A stretch of DNA of 64,000 nucleotides from Mycobacterium ahvazicum (GTDB lineage Bacteria > Actinomycetota > Actinomycetes > Mycobacteriales > Mycobacteriaceae), in contig NZ_FXEG02000001.1 of NCBI RefSeq assembly GCF_900176255.2, positions 124,001 to 188,000 of the forward strand, in the 5' to 3' direction. The number at the start of each line of letters is the position of its first letter. Position 1 is the stretch's first letter. Shown piece after piece: positions 1-8,728 of the stretch. The translations under genes were made by a program, and so were the position numbers. The notes below the pieces were generated by a model. It had not been told where the DNA came from, did not search any database, and saw only the letters and a program-made list of their open reading frames with translations.

Positions 1-219
1 GAAGAACGCCGGGCGTGCGGTGTCGGCCTCGACGGCCATCTGTGAACACAGCGACGACACCCGGGCGATCACCCGTAACCCCTCGAGAAGCTCGCGCTCG
101 GTCTCGGCGTCCTCGGTCACGATGTTGGTGACGTCGGTGATCATCTGCTGAAAGAACTGCCACGCGGCACGCGCTTGCGGCGCGCTCTCGGTCGGCGACA
201 CTGCCGGATTTTGAGACAT
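1..219 (-). CDS. DUF1214-type protein, N-terminal fragment
   Basis: The ATG at 217-219 opens a 73-codon frame that runs off the left edge, so only the N-terminus is present. The fragment has a polar start (MSQNPAVSPTESAPQARAAW), then a helical stretch rich in acidic residues and leucine (ERELLEGLRVIARVSSLC) ending near ADTARPAFF. This layout resembles the N-terminal helical part of mycobacterial DUF1214 proteins, whose function is poorly defined. The gene is too short for the computed reading frames and was found by translating the edge directly. Its upstream side faces the stop codon of the amidase gene, leaving 63 bases between them. The family assignment is by resemblance only. Confidence 0.55.
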   Translation of the reverse strand, partial: MSQNPAVSPTESAPQARAAWQFFQQMITDVTNIVTEDAETERELLEGLRVIARVSSLCSQMAVEADTARPAFF

Positions 220-282
220 AGTCTCATGCTAGGGCTATGGTCAGCCTCCTGAACAGGATTCACGCGAATTGCGCGGCATGGC

Positions 283-1626
283 TCACCTGAAGTGCGACTT
301 GTCGATTTGCGCGTGCACGCCGACCGTGCGGTCGACCACCTGAGAGACACAGAAGTCGGCCGCGGCGGACAGGTATGCGTATGCCGTGGCCCGATCCATC
401 CCCCGGTCGGATTCGAGAAAGTCCAGGGCGTTGACGACCGCCCTGCGCATCGCCACGTTGAGATCACTGATCTGTCCGTTGACGCTGGCATCGGGATCGG
501 ACAGCCCGATGGGCACCCAGAGATCGGCGGTCTCGGCGAAGGGGTAGCGGTATGCCACCGAGGGTGCATCGCCGGTTTTCGGTTTGCACACCGTGAGCCG
601 AAAGGTTCCTCGCAGCGATCCTTCCATCGCGGTGAGCGCGACCTCGCCACTGCCCATCGCGTGGTGGGGGTCACCGACGTAAAACAGTGCGCCTTCGGCG
701 AACACAGGTAGGTAGAAAGTGGAACCCACGCCCAGCAACCGGATGTCGATGTTGCCGCCACCCAGGGTCGGCGGTATCGAGTTGGCGCTTGCCGCCGTCA
801 GATCCGAGTCCTGAGAAAAGGCGACGCCCATCATGCCCATGAACGGGTTGAGCGGAAATCGCACCGACGCTTTCCCGTAGCGCATCACGCCACGGCCTTC
901 CTCGATGGACGTGAACGTGAAGGAGTCGCCGTATTTCGTCGGGTCGGGGTTGGGTCGGTGATCGTCGCTGACCGGCGGCATCACTTCCGCGAGGGTGATT
1001 CCCGCGGGTGCCTTCCCGTCCGTCGTGCTGGCCAACGCGCCCTTGCCGTGCCGACTCGAGACGACGCCGTAAGGCACTCGCGGCGTCGCCTCCAGCGTCT
1101 CGATCTTGAGCACGTCTCCTGGCTGCGCTCCTTCGACGAACACCGGACCGGTCACCACGTGGGGACCGTCCTTGTCGAAATTCCTTGGTGTGCGCCGATA
1201 TTCCGCAGCGATCGCGATGGCGTCGGTGAGAACCTCGGATTGGTGGACGCCCTTCGACCCGAAGTAGGCGACGGGATTACGTCCCTGATCCTCCAGGATG
1301 CCCTCGTGTGAGACGGCGTCGACTGTGAGCGTTTCCCCCGACTTCATCTGCAGCACCGGTTTGGCATGCACGTTGGGGACATAACCCCAGAGCACCTGGT
1401 CTGGCGTGGACTGCAGGTAGTGGTTGCCCCCGATATTGCCCTGGCCTGGCTGCAGAACCTGAGTGGCACTGAAAGTCGCCGCCACCGAACGGGTTCTGGT
1501 GCAACCGGCTGCGATGCCCGCTACGCCGACACCGGCACCGATTGCCGCGAATGCCCTGACGAAATCGCGTCGGCCAACACCGTCGACGATGGTGTCACGT
1601 GCACTCTGCATAAAGGTTTGATCCAT
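283..1626 (-). CDS. Exported acetamidase/formamidase-family lipoprotein
   Basis: The 447-residue product has a twin-arginine signal (GRRDFVRAF, about residues 18-26), a hydrophobic stretch, and a lipobox-like IAAGC around residues 38-42. It is therefore probably Tat-exported and lipid-anchored. The body matches the FmdA/AmdA acetamidase/formamidase fold: the sequences SGETLTVDAVSHEG, TGPVFVEGAQPGDVLKIE and GDPHHAMGSGEVALTAMEGS are typical of that family, which hydrolyses short amides to ammonia. Cytoplasmic family members lack this signal, so an extracytoplasmic role on another amide is possible. The ATG at 1626 precedes the signal peptide; a second Met five codons in is an alternative. The gene stands alone, diverging from a TetR gene across an AT-richer gap. 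Confidence 0.8.
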   Translation of the reverse strand: MDQTFMQSARDTIVDGVGRRDFVRAFAAIGAGVGVAGIAAGCTRTRSVAATFSATQVLQPGQGNIGGNHYLQSTPDQVLWGYVPNVHAKPVLQMKSGETLTVDAVSHEGILEDQGRNPVAYFGSKGVHQSEVLTDAIAIAAEYRRTPRNFDKDGPHVVTGPVFVEGAQPGDVLKIETLEATPRVPYGVVSSRHGKGALASTTDGKAPAGITLAEVMPPVSDDHRPNPDPTKYGDSFTFTSIEEGRGVMRYGKASVRFPLNPFMGMMGVAFSQDSDLTAASANSIPPTLGGGNIDIRLLGVGSTFYLPVFAEGALFYVGDPHHAMGSGEVALTAMEGSLRGTFRLTVCKPKTGDAPSVAYRYPFAETADLWVPIGLSDPDASVNGQISDLNVAMRRAVVNALDFLESDRGMDRATAYAYLSAAADFCVSQVVDRTVGVHAQIDKSHFR

Positions 1627-1939
1627 CGCTTGGTCTCCAGGAATACGAGTTGGTCGACGTGTTCAACGGATCTTCGCAGCCAGAAATAATTGAGGTCCAA
1701 TACGAATTCGTGATGAGGGCCATCGGCACCGATGATGCTGTTGCACAACAGCTTTGGATACAAAGCATAAATGCCATCGCCGTGTTCCAGACAAATTAAT
1801 ACTCGGTTACGATAATTTGGATCGGGCCGGATGCGGTGTGTGATGTGGGCCCGGACGGGCGAACCCGCAGCGCCGTCGGCGAAACGCCCGCCGCAGCCGA
1901 CTGGAGCAACGACACGATTCACCCGGATATGGTGGGCGA
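1627..1939. other. AT-richer divergent intergenic region
   Basis: This 313-base gap separates the divergent amidase and TetR genes. It is visibly richer in A and T than its surroundings, especially 1630-1830, as expected for back-to-back promoters. Short frames cross it on both strands but show no family motif or convincing ribosome binding site. I see no clear palindromic operator, RNA gene or repeat. Confidence 0.4.
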
Positions 1940-2536
1940 ATGTCTGCGACGTCTTCGTCGATGTCCCTCGCGGAGCAAAAGCGCACGGCGACACGACAGC
2001 GTATCGCCACGGCCGCCGCGCAGCTGGTGATCAGCCGCGGCCTGGCGGGGGCGACGGTAGACGACATCGCCGACACGGCCGAGATCGGACGGGCAACGTT
2101 CTTTCGCTATTTCAACTCCAAAGAAGACGCCGTCGCGGAGGGCATGAACACCCATTGGCTGGATCGGATCATCGCCGCGTTGGCTGTCCAACCCGCGGGG
2201 TTGGGCGCGGCGGAAGCTGTCATCGGCGCCTTCGGTGACCTCGGCAAGGGATTCGCCGAGATCGAGGACCAGGTGCGCGAGTTGGCCACCCTGACCCGCT
2301 CGTCGGAAACCCTGGAGGCATGGACGCATGGACGCATCTACGTGCGCTATGAATCGGCGATCGCCGACCTGATCGCGCCCCGGTTACCCCGGCTGGAACC
2401 CCACGACCCCAGGCCCCGACTGATCGGTGCGCTGGCGATGGCGGCCGTGCGCATCGCACTGGACGATTGGCTCAGCGACGGGGGATCGCTGCCCGAGCGG
2501 GTGCGCGACGGCCTGGCCGCCATCGCGATCGCTTAA
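1940..2536 (+). CDS. TetR-family transcriptional regulator
   Basis: A 198-residue regulator with a canonical N-terminal TetR helix-turn-helix: RQRIATAAAQLVISRGLAGATVDDIADTAEIGRATFFRYFNSKED, about residues 19-63. The variable C-terminal helical domain would bind an unknown ligand. Length is normal for TetR repressors. An internal ATG at 1961 (MSLAEQK) is an equally good start. The gene diverges from the amidase-like gene, whose promoter it may control. Its last four bases overlap the stop end of the convergent amidohydrolase gene. Target and effector cannot be inferred. Confidence 0.88.
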   Translation: MSATSSSMSLAEQKRTATRQRIATAAAQLVISRGLAGATVDDIADTAEIGRATFFRYFNSKEDAVAEGMNTHWLDRIIAALAVQPAGLGAAEAVIGAFGDLGKGFAEIEDQVRELATLTRSSETLEAWTHGRIYVRYESAIADLIAPRLPRLEPHDPRPRLIGALAMAAVRIALDDWLSDGGSLPERVRDGLAAIAIA

Positions 2537-3372
2537 AGCGACGAATTATCTTCCGTCGCTGGCCATTTGAGAATTCGGCGGGCTGTCCCACCAAGAATCC
2601 AGGTCTTCTCGTCCTGCGACAGCGACGAGGAGTCGCGGATGCTGAACAGGTTCTCGGCCCAGGTGGCGCGGTGCCGCGTCATTGTGTAGTCGCTGGCCCA
2701 CATCACGCGCTCGGGTCCGAAAGCGTCGATCACGCGGCGCAGTTTCGGTTCGAGGTCGCCGAAGGGGTAGGGCTCGGTCGACAATAAGGACGGCGCGTGC
2801 GCCCATTTGTAGGCCACGTTGGCGTAGCCCGACATCGCCACCGCATCGTCGATGCCGGCTTGGCCGGGTGGCGCATCGAAAGCGGCGCCGCAGTGATCGA
2901 TGACGAATTGCACGTCGGGAAAGCGCTCCACATATTGCGTCAGGTGCGTCACCTTGCCGGGACACGTGACGAACACCGGCAGGCTGTGCGAGCCCGCGGC
3001 TCTCAGTAACCGATCGTGGCCGCCCTGCTCGAACACCGCGGCCTCGGCCGGGGTGAAGATCGTGGTGCGCAGGGCCTTGAACCCGGGTGCGGCGGTCAGC
3101 GTTTCAATCCAGGATTCGATGCCCGGATCCCTCGGATCTGCTCGCATCAGGAACGCGAAACGCCCGGGATGGCGTATCGACGCAGCTTCGGCATTGGGCC
3201 CCACACAGCGAAAGGCGCCGCTGGCCAGTCGATAGCCCGGCTGCAATCCTTCGTCGGTGAACGTGTCGAACTCGTCGAACAGCACGCCCGCAATGCCCAG
3301 GGCGTCCATGATCGCGAGGGTGACCTCGGTGCCGAGCATGTTGGCATGGACCTGGGCGTCGACGATGTCCAT
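2533..3372 (-). CDS. Amidohydrolase-2 family metal-dependent hydrolase
   Basis: A 279-residue TIM-barrel protein of the amidohydrolase-2 family (PF04909 type). The metal-site start DAQVHANM (about residues 5-12) replaces the usual D-x-H-x-H by D-x-x-x-H, while the strand VIDHCGAAF and the late WASDYTM carry the expected His and catalytic Asp. The family includes lactonases and decarboxylases acting on ring-cleavage products; the substrate is unknown here. The gene is transcribed away from the LacI-type gene behind it (53-base gap, same strand), so the two may be co-transcribed and co-regulated. Confidence 0.75.
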   Translation of the reverse strand: MDIVDAQVHANMLGTEVTLAIMDALGIAGVLFDEFDTFTDEGLQPGYRLASGAFRCVGPNAEAASIRHPGRFAFLMRADPRDPGIESWIETLTAAPGFKALRTTIFTPAEAAVFEQGGHDRLLRAAGSHSLPVFVTCPGKVTHLTQYVERFPDVQFVIDHCGAAFDAPPGQAGIDDAVAMSGYANVAYKWAHAPSLLSTEPYPFGDLEPKLRRVIDAFGPERVMWASDYTMTRHRATWAENLFSIRDSSSLSQDEKTWILGGTARRILKWPATEDNSSL

Positions 3373-3424
3373 CGGATCGCTCCTCTCCGGCGGTGCGCTC
3401 AGACCGGAGTATGCCAGCGCGGCG

Positions 3425-4417
3425 CTAGGTCGAGGAACGCACGATCAGGCGGGCGATATCGGTGGGCTCGCCGGCCGGCGGCGGGGGATATCCCAACCGT
3501 TCGAGGAGTGCGCCCAGCGCGAAGTCGGCGACGGCGCGCGGGTCGAACTGCACGGTGGTCAGCGGCGGGCTGCTCACCATACCCATCGGACTGGCGTCGA
3601 CGCCGATGACGGCGAGATCGCTCGGGCAGCGCAGTCCCGCTTCATGAATGCCGTGCAAGACGAGGCAGGCGATTTCGTCGCTCTGCGCGCACACCGCAGT
3701 TACGCCGTCGCCCACCCAGCCCCTGACCACATCCGCGGCGTTGTCCACCGTCACCTCGGCGACGGCCACTCGCGGCAAGTCCCGCGACTTGGCCGCACGC
3801 AGCACGCCCTCGATCCAGTAGTCGCCGAGGGCCCGCCATCGCTGAATTGCGGTGTAGGCGAACGCGATCCTCCGGTGGCCACGCGACACCAGATGTTCGA
3901 CGCGCATTTCACCAATGGCGAGGTGCGGATCGCCGAGTGCGGGCAACGTCCCCATCTCGATGTTGGGTATGCCGGCGGCTTTGACCGCGCGGGCCGCGGC
4001 AGCGCTGAGCGGGAACAGGCTGGTGACCGCAATCGGGTCGAGGTTCTCGATCGCATCGACGACGTGCTGATCGTCCTCGGTCTCGAAGATCTGCACCTGA
4101 AGCAGGCCCAGGCGCGCCAGCTCGGTGGTCATTCGGCTGCCGGCTTGCATCGGCATGTCGCCCACGGCTACATACGGCACGATGTAGAGCACCACGCCGC
4201 TCTTGCCCCGGGCCAGGTTGCGCGCGGCCAGGTTGGGCCGGTAGCCAAGGAGCTCGGCGGCGCGTTGTACCGCCTCGCGTGTTTGCGCCGAGATTCTGCG
4301 GCCCGCAGCATTGTTGAGGACATAGCTGACCGTCGCGGTCGACACGCTGGCCAACCGCGCCACGTCCGCGTTGGTGGGCCGCGCCACCTTGTTCGCGTTC
4401 GCCTCGGGCCCAGCCAT
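3425..4417 (-). CDS. LacI-family transcriptional regulator
   Basis: The 330-residue product begins MAGPEANANKVARPTN and has the classic LacI helix-turn-helix (TNADVARLASVSTATVSYVLNN, with the hinge RISAQTREAVQRAAELLGYRPN), followed by a periplasmic-binding-protein-like ligand domain. I chose the ATG at 4417 because it gives the usual family length. A longer frame opens at 4546 but adds 43 residues unlike any LacI N-terminus. The gene diverges from the catabolic operon starting at 4664 and probably represses it; a candidate operator lies in between. The ligand is unknown. Confidence 0.88.
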   Translation of the reverse strand: MAGPEANANKVARPTNADVARLASVSTATVSYVLNNAAGRRISAQTREAVQRAAELLGYRPNLAARNLARGKSGVVLYIVPYVAVGDMPMQAGSRMTTELARLGLLQVQIFETEDDQHVVDAIENLDPIAVTSLFPLSAAAARAVKAAGIPNIEMGTLPALGDPHLAIGEMRVEHLVSRGHRRIAFAYTAIQRWRALGDYWIEGVLRAAKSRDLPRVAVAEVTVDNAADVVRGWVGDGVTAVCAQSDEIACLVLHGIHEAGLRCPSDLAVIGVDASPMGMVSSPPLTTVQFDPRAVADFALGALLERLGYPPPPAGEPTDIARLIVRSST

Positions 4418-4550
4418 GACCCATGGTGGCATGCGGTGACCAGCGGCAACCACGATCAGGCCATCCCAGGCCGCGTCGGGCGCTGTCAACAGATGGACTA
4501 TTAGTCCGTCTGTGACCATCGGGTGAGCAAACGACTGCTTGTCCACGACC

Positions 4551-4582
4551 CGGCGGTATGTTACCGCCGTTAAGCCGGTTTA
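4551..4582. promoter_or_regulatory. Two palindromes, candidate LacI-type operator
   Basis: Two inverted repeats sit in the 246-base divergent region. The first is an exact 8-base repeat, CGGCGGTA (4551-4558) and TACCGCCG (4562-4569), with a 3-base spacer. The second, TAAGCCGGTTTA (4571-4582), is a 12-base palindrome with one mismatched pair and a central CCGG. LacI-family operators typically have an even palindrome with central CG, so the second site is the better candidate. Binding is inferred. Confidence 0.5.
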
Positions 4583-4663
4583 CCACCCGGAGGCAGCAAT
4601 ACCGGGCGTTGACGATGTGACTGGGATCATTGTCTACTAGTCGCTGTATCCAAGGAGTGCGAC

Positions 4664-6019
4664 ATGAATAAAGACGACCTGATCCTGATCAGCGTGGATG
4701 ACCATATCGCCGAGCCGGCGGACATGTTCGACGCGCATGTTCCGGCGAAGTACAAAGACCTCGCTCCGCGGGTGGTCATGGAGCCCGACGGCGTCCAGCA
4801 GTGGTACTACGGCGAGGTGCGCGGGCGAAACATGGGCCTGAACGCCGTCGCGGGCAAGCCCCGCGACATGTACAACATCGACGCCTCGCGCTACGACGAG
4901 ATGCGGCCCGGTTGCTTCAACGTCGACGAGCGGGTCCGCGACATGAACGCCGGTGGGCAGCTGGCGGGGCTGAACTTCCCGAACTTCACCGGATTCTCCG
5001 GCCAGGTCCTCAACCAGGGCCCCGACCGCGACGTCAACCTGGTGATGATCAAGGCCTACAACGACTGGCACGTCGACGAATGGTGCGCGGCATACCCCGG
5101 GCGGTTCATCCCGTGCGGAATTCTCCCCTTGTATGACGTCGCCGAGTCGGCCAAGGAAGTCAAGCGCCTGGCGGACAAGGGATGTCACGCGGTGACGTTC
5201 TCGGAGAATCCAGAAGCGTTGCAAATGCCCAGCATTCACACCGAATACTGGTATCCGTTGTTCGAGGCTGTGTGCGAGAACAAAACGGTGCTGTGCACCC
5301 ACGTCGGCTCCGCGTCCCGGTCCCCACAGGTGTCGACGGACGCGCCGCCCAGTGTCCAGATGACGGCATCCTCAATGATGAGCATGTTCACCTTCACCGA
5401 GCTGATCTGGGCCGAGTTCTGGGCTGACTTCCCGCAATTGAAATTCTCGCTCACCGAGGGTGACGTCGGTTGGATCCCATACTTCCTGTGGCGGGCCGAG
5501 CATGTCTACAACCGTCACTCGGGCTGGACACTGGCAAAGTTTCCGCCCGGTTACAGCGGGCCGATAGACGTGTTCAAGCGGCACTTCTACACCTGCTTCA
5601 TCAGCGACAAAGTCGGCGTGCACAACATGGAATGGTTCAACGCGGACATGCTGTGCTGGGAATCCGACTTCCCGCATTCCGACAGCAACTGGCCGTTCGC
5701 GCCCGAAGACATCATCGAGACGATGGGTCACCTCGACGACGCGCTGATCAACAAGATCACGCACGAAAACGCCATGGCTGCTTATTCTTTCGATCCGTTC
5801 CGGTACATCCCGAAGGAGCACGCCCGGGCCGGCCAGCTGCGCGCACAGGCCACCGACGTCGACGTGGTCACCCATGTCGGGCGGCAGGCCAGCCAGCGTG
5901 ACCGTGACGCGTGGACGCGGATGACGCAATTCGCGCTGCAGGCCCAGGCCTCGGCGCAGGTACCGGTGACGGCCGAGGCGTCCGGCATCGCGGGCCGCGC
6001 GACCACGCTGGGCAATTGA
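4664..6019 (+). CDS. Amidohydrolase-2 family protein (long form)
   Basis: The 451-residue protein starts at an ATG with AAGGAG placed well upstream (4651-4656). It is an amidohydrolase-2 TIM barrel: VDDHIAEPADMF near the N-terminus, THVGS in the middle and WESDFPHSDSNWP near the C-terminus carry the expected metal-site and catalytic residues. Long mycobacterial members often occur beside CoA ligases and CoA transferases in degradation clusters. Here the next gene, a CoA transferase, starts three bases after the stop. Substrate unknown; a decarboxylase or hydrolase role in a ring- or side-chain-degradation pathway is an inference from context. Confidence 0.82.
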   Translation: MNKDDLILISVDDHIAEPADMFDAHVPAKYKDLAPRVVMEPDGVQQWYYGEVRGRNMGLNAVAGKPRDMYNIDASRYDEMRPGCFNVDERVRDMNAGGQLAGLNFPNFTGFSGQVLNQGPDRDVNLVMIKAYNDWHVDEWCAAYPGRFIPCGILPLYDVAESAKEVKRLADKGCHAVTFSENPEALQMPSIHTEYWYPLFEAVCENKTVLCTHVGSASRSPQVSTDAPPSVQMTASSMMSMFTFTELIWAEFWADFPQLKFSLTEGDVGWIPYFLWRAEHVYNRHSGWTLAKFPPGYSGPIDVFKRHFYTCFISDKVGVHNMEWFNADMLCWESDFPHSDSNWPFAPEDIIETMGHLDDALINKITHENAMAAYSFDPFRYIPKEHARAGQLRAQATDVDVVTHVGRQASQRDRDAWTRMTQFALQAQASAQVPVTAEASGIAGRATTLGN

Positions 6020-6021
6020 GC

Positions 6022-8361
6022 GTGGCGGCCCGGGCACCGTTCACCGATTGGCGGGTGCTGGAGCTGTCCAACGGGATCGCGGTCTCCTACTGCGCCAAGA
6101 TGTTCGCCGACGCCGGCGCCGAGGTGGTGAAGATCGAATCCCCGCAGGGTGATTCGATGCGGAGATGGTCTGCCGGCGGACCACCGGGGGCATTGTTCGG
6201 CTACCTGGCCGCGGGCAAGAAATCGGTGGTGCGCCGCGACGACGCCGAGATCACCGGACTCTTGGCCGGGGCCGACGTCGTGCTCACCGACCTGACCGAC
6301 GGCTGGGCGCTCGACGACATCACCGCGCACACCGGCTCTTCGGCGGTGGTCGTCGCGGTGACGCCGTTCGGAACGACGGGCCCCTACGTCGACGACCAAC
6401 TAGTCGCCAACGAGTTCATCCTGCAAGCGCTGTGCGGCTCGACCTCCGGTAGAGGCTGGCCGGGCGACGAACCGGTACAGGCGGGCGGACGGCTCGGGGA
6501 GTGGCTGGCGGCCTCGTTCGCCGCTCCGGTCGCCGCCGCCGCGGCCCGTCACGCCGCGCGGGGTGGTGGCGGTGAAGTCATCGACGTCTCGACGTACGAG
6601 GCGATGGCGATCGCGATGGGCGGGCTGTCGGCCATGTCGGCCAGCGTCTTGGGCGCGGATTCCCTGCTGCACCAACGCAGTCTGGAACTGCCGTCGATCG
6701 TTCCCACGGCCGACGGCAATGTCGGGTTCTGCACGATCACCGCCCAGCAGTTCCAGGATTTCTTGATCATGATCGACCGCGCTGATCTGGTCGACGACGC
6801 CGAGCTGGCATCGTTCGTCGGTCGAGTCGAGCGCCGCGACGAGTTCCTGGGCATGGTGACCGACTGGACTCAGACTCGGACCACGCAGGAGATCGTCGAC
6901 CTCGCGGTGGCGTTCCGTATCCCGGTGGCGCCCATCGGTACTCCCGCCACGCTCTCGACCGTCGACCACTTCGTCGAGCGGGGCGTGTTCGTCGAATCCG
7001 AGTCCGGGGTGCTGCAGCCGCGGGTGCCGTACCGCAGCGACGTCATCGCGACGCGGGCACCCGGGCGAGCCCCGCTGCTGGGCGCCGACAACGGCCGCGT
7101 GCACTGGCCGCCGCGGCCCGGCCGGCCGAAAGCCGATCATCCTGATGCACTTCCGCTGTCCGACATCCGGATTACCGACTTCACCGCATTCTGGGCCGGG
7201 CCGGTGGCCACCCAATTCCTCGGCTCCCTGGGCGCCGACGTGATCAAACTCGAGGGCGTTCGCCGCCCCGACGGCATGCGGTTCTCCGCGGGCCGCCCAC
7301 CCGATTGGAACCAGTGGTGGGAATGGGGTCCGGTCTTCCTGTGCAGCAACAACAATAAGCGCGGTATCAGTGTCGAGCTCAGCACCGACGCCGGTCGCGA
7401 GCTGGCGTTGCAGCTGATCGCGGCAAGTGATCTGGTGATCGAGAACTTCTCCCCGAGGGTGATGGAGAACTTCGGGCTGCAATGGGACGCGGTCCGGGCT
7501 GCCAATCCGCGCGCCGTGATGGTACGGATGCCGGCATTCGGTCTCGACGGTCCATGGCGCGACCGCGTCGGGTTCGCGCAGACGATGGAACAGGCGACCG
7601 GAATGGCGTGGATGACGGGGCATGCCGACGGGCCGCCGGTGATTCCCCGCGGGGTATGCGATCCGATAGCCGGGTTGCATGCGGCCTTTGCGGCCGTCGC
7701 GGCCCTGGTGATCCGTGACCGGGACGGGATCGGCATGCATGTCGAGTCCACGATGGCGGAGTCGGCGCTCAACGTCGCGGCCGAGATGCTGCTCGAATAC
7801 TCGCGCAACGGCATTCAGATGCGCCGGGCGGGAAACCGGGGTCCCGGCGCGACTCCGCAAGGTGTGTACCGCGCTCAGGGCGACGACGAATGGGTAGCGC
7901 TCGCCGCGATGACCGATGCCGCGCGCGCCGCGCTGGCCACGCTGATCGACCGGCCCGATCTCGGAACGGATGAGGCCGGTTGGCGGGAGCGGGCCGACGA
8001 GATCGACAAGCTGCTCTCGGATTGGACGGCGCGCCACCAGGTGGACAGTGCGGTCGGCACGCTGCGGGCAGCGGGGGTGCCTGCGGCACGGGTAACGGAG
8101 GCCGCCGCGCTGCTGAACGACCCGCAACTGGTTGCGCGGGGGTTCTGGGAAACGGTCGATCACCCCGTGGCCGGCTCGTTCCGTTGTGTAGGAATGCCCT
8201 TCGTGCTCATCGGAAAACCGAGGCGCTGGATTCGCCGCTGTTCACCGTTGTACGGGCAGCACACCACCGAGGTGCTGACCGGTGTGCTGGGGAACAGCGA
8301 AGAAGATGTGGCGCAACTGCGTGCGGCGGGCGCGAGCAGCACCCGGCCGGCGGGTTTGTGA
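6022..8361 (+). CDS. Double-length CaiB/BaiF-type CoA transferase
   Basis: The 779-residue product holds two type III CoA-transferase units in tandem. The first begins TDWRVLELSNGIAVSYCAKMF and the second TDFTAFWAGPVATQFLGSLG at about residue 380; typical enzymes are a single unit of about 400. The second unit keeps the aspartate expected for the covalent CoA intermediate (VCDPIAGLHAAF, about residue 547). The matching place in the first unit reads GGRLGEWLAASFAA, without a clear Asp, so only the second half may be catalytic. I chose GTG 6022; a TTG at 6016 overlapping the upstream stop is an alternative. It probably moves CoA onto a carboxylic acid intermediate. Part of the 4664-10965 operon. 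Confidence 0.85.
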   Translation: MAARAPFTDWRVLELSNGIAVSYCAKMFADAGAEVVKIESPQGDSMRRWSAGGPPGALFGYLAAGKKSVVRRDDAEITGLLAGADVVLTDLTDGWALDDITAHTGSSAVVVAVTPFGTTGPYVDDQLVANEFILQALCGSTSGRGWPGDEPVQAGGRLGEWLAASFAAPVAAAAARHAARGGGGEVIDVSTYEAMAIAMGGLSAMSASVLGADSLLHQRSLELPSIVPTADGNVGFCTITAQQFQDFLIMIDRADLVDDAELASFVGRVERRDEFLGMVTDWTQTRTTQEIVDLAVAFRIPVAPIGTPATLSTVDHFVERGVFVESESGVLQPRVPYRSDVIATRAPGRAPLLGADNGRVHWPPRPGRPKADHPDALPLSDIRITDFTAFWAGPVATQFLGSLGADVIKLEGVRRPDGMRFSAGRPPDWNQWWEWGPVFLCSNNNKRGISVELSTDAGRELALQLIAASDLVIENFSPRVMENFGLQWDAVRAANPRAVMVRMPAFGLDGPWRDRVGFAQTMEQATGMAWMTGHADGPPVIPRGVCDPIAGLHAAFAAVAALVIRDRDGIGMHVESTMAESALNVAAEMLLEYSRNGIQMRRAGNRGPGATPQGVYRAQGDDEWVALAAMTDAARAALATLIDRPDLGTDEAGWRERADEIDKLLSDWTARHQVDSAVGTLRAAGVPAARVTEAAALLNDPQLVARGFWETVDHPVAGSFRCVGMPFVLIGKPRRWIRRCSPLYGQHTTEVLTGVLGNSEEDVAQLRAAGASSTRPAGL

Positions 8362-8362
8362 C

Positions 8363-8704
8363 ATGGCCGTCACGCTGTGCGTGCCGCCGCGGGCCGGGGA
8401 GCTCTGCGCGCCAGTGCGCTTCCTGGTGCGTCAGGATTCCGTTGTGATGGAACTGACTGCGCGGCACCGGATCACCAGCGTGGAGTGGGATGAGCAGGAG
8501 GGCGCGGTGGCCATGATCGTCGAGATCACCGATCCGCAAACCGCGCGACCGGTCGACGTGCGAATCGACGTCGTGGAAAAGGGCGGGACCGCCAGCCCCC
8601 CGGGGGTCGACGCCCGCACCCGGACGATCGGCACGGTGCTGCGCGGCGGACGGCAATACCAGGTCCTGGGAACCTATCTCGGGGTAGTAGCGGATGAGAA
8701 CTGA
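8363..8704 (+). CDS. Small protein of unknown function
   Basis: A 113-residue frame starting one base after the CoA-transferase stop, at an ATG beginning MAVTLCVPPRAG. The sequence alternates short hydrophobic stretches with acidic residues (VEWDEQEGAVAMIVEITDP; PVDVRIDVVEKG), suggesting a small beta-rich fold. No signal peptide, membrane segment or metal motif is visible. I do not recognise the family. The tight spacing on both sides (25 bases to the thiolase start) argues that it is translated with the operon; it might be an accessory subunit or hot-dog-like protein. Confidence 0.6.
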   Translation: MAVTLCVPPRAGELCAPVRFLVRQDSVVMELTARHRITSVEWDEQEGAVAMIVEITDPQTARPVDVRIDVVEKGGTASPPGVDARTRTIGTVLRGGRQYQVLGTYLGVVADEN

Positions 8705-8728
8705 AGGGCCGTAACGGATGGAACAACG

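Noticed and set aside
6400..8163. Open frame of 587 codons on the minus strand across the CoA-transferase gene
   Set aside because: It is antisense to a gene with clear motifs. Its sequence is Arg-, Gly- and His-rich without any family signature, typical of high-GC shadow frames.
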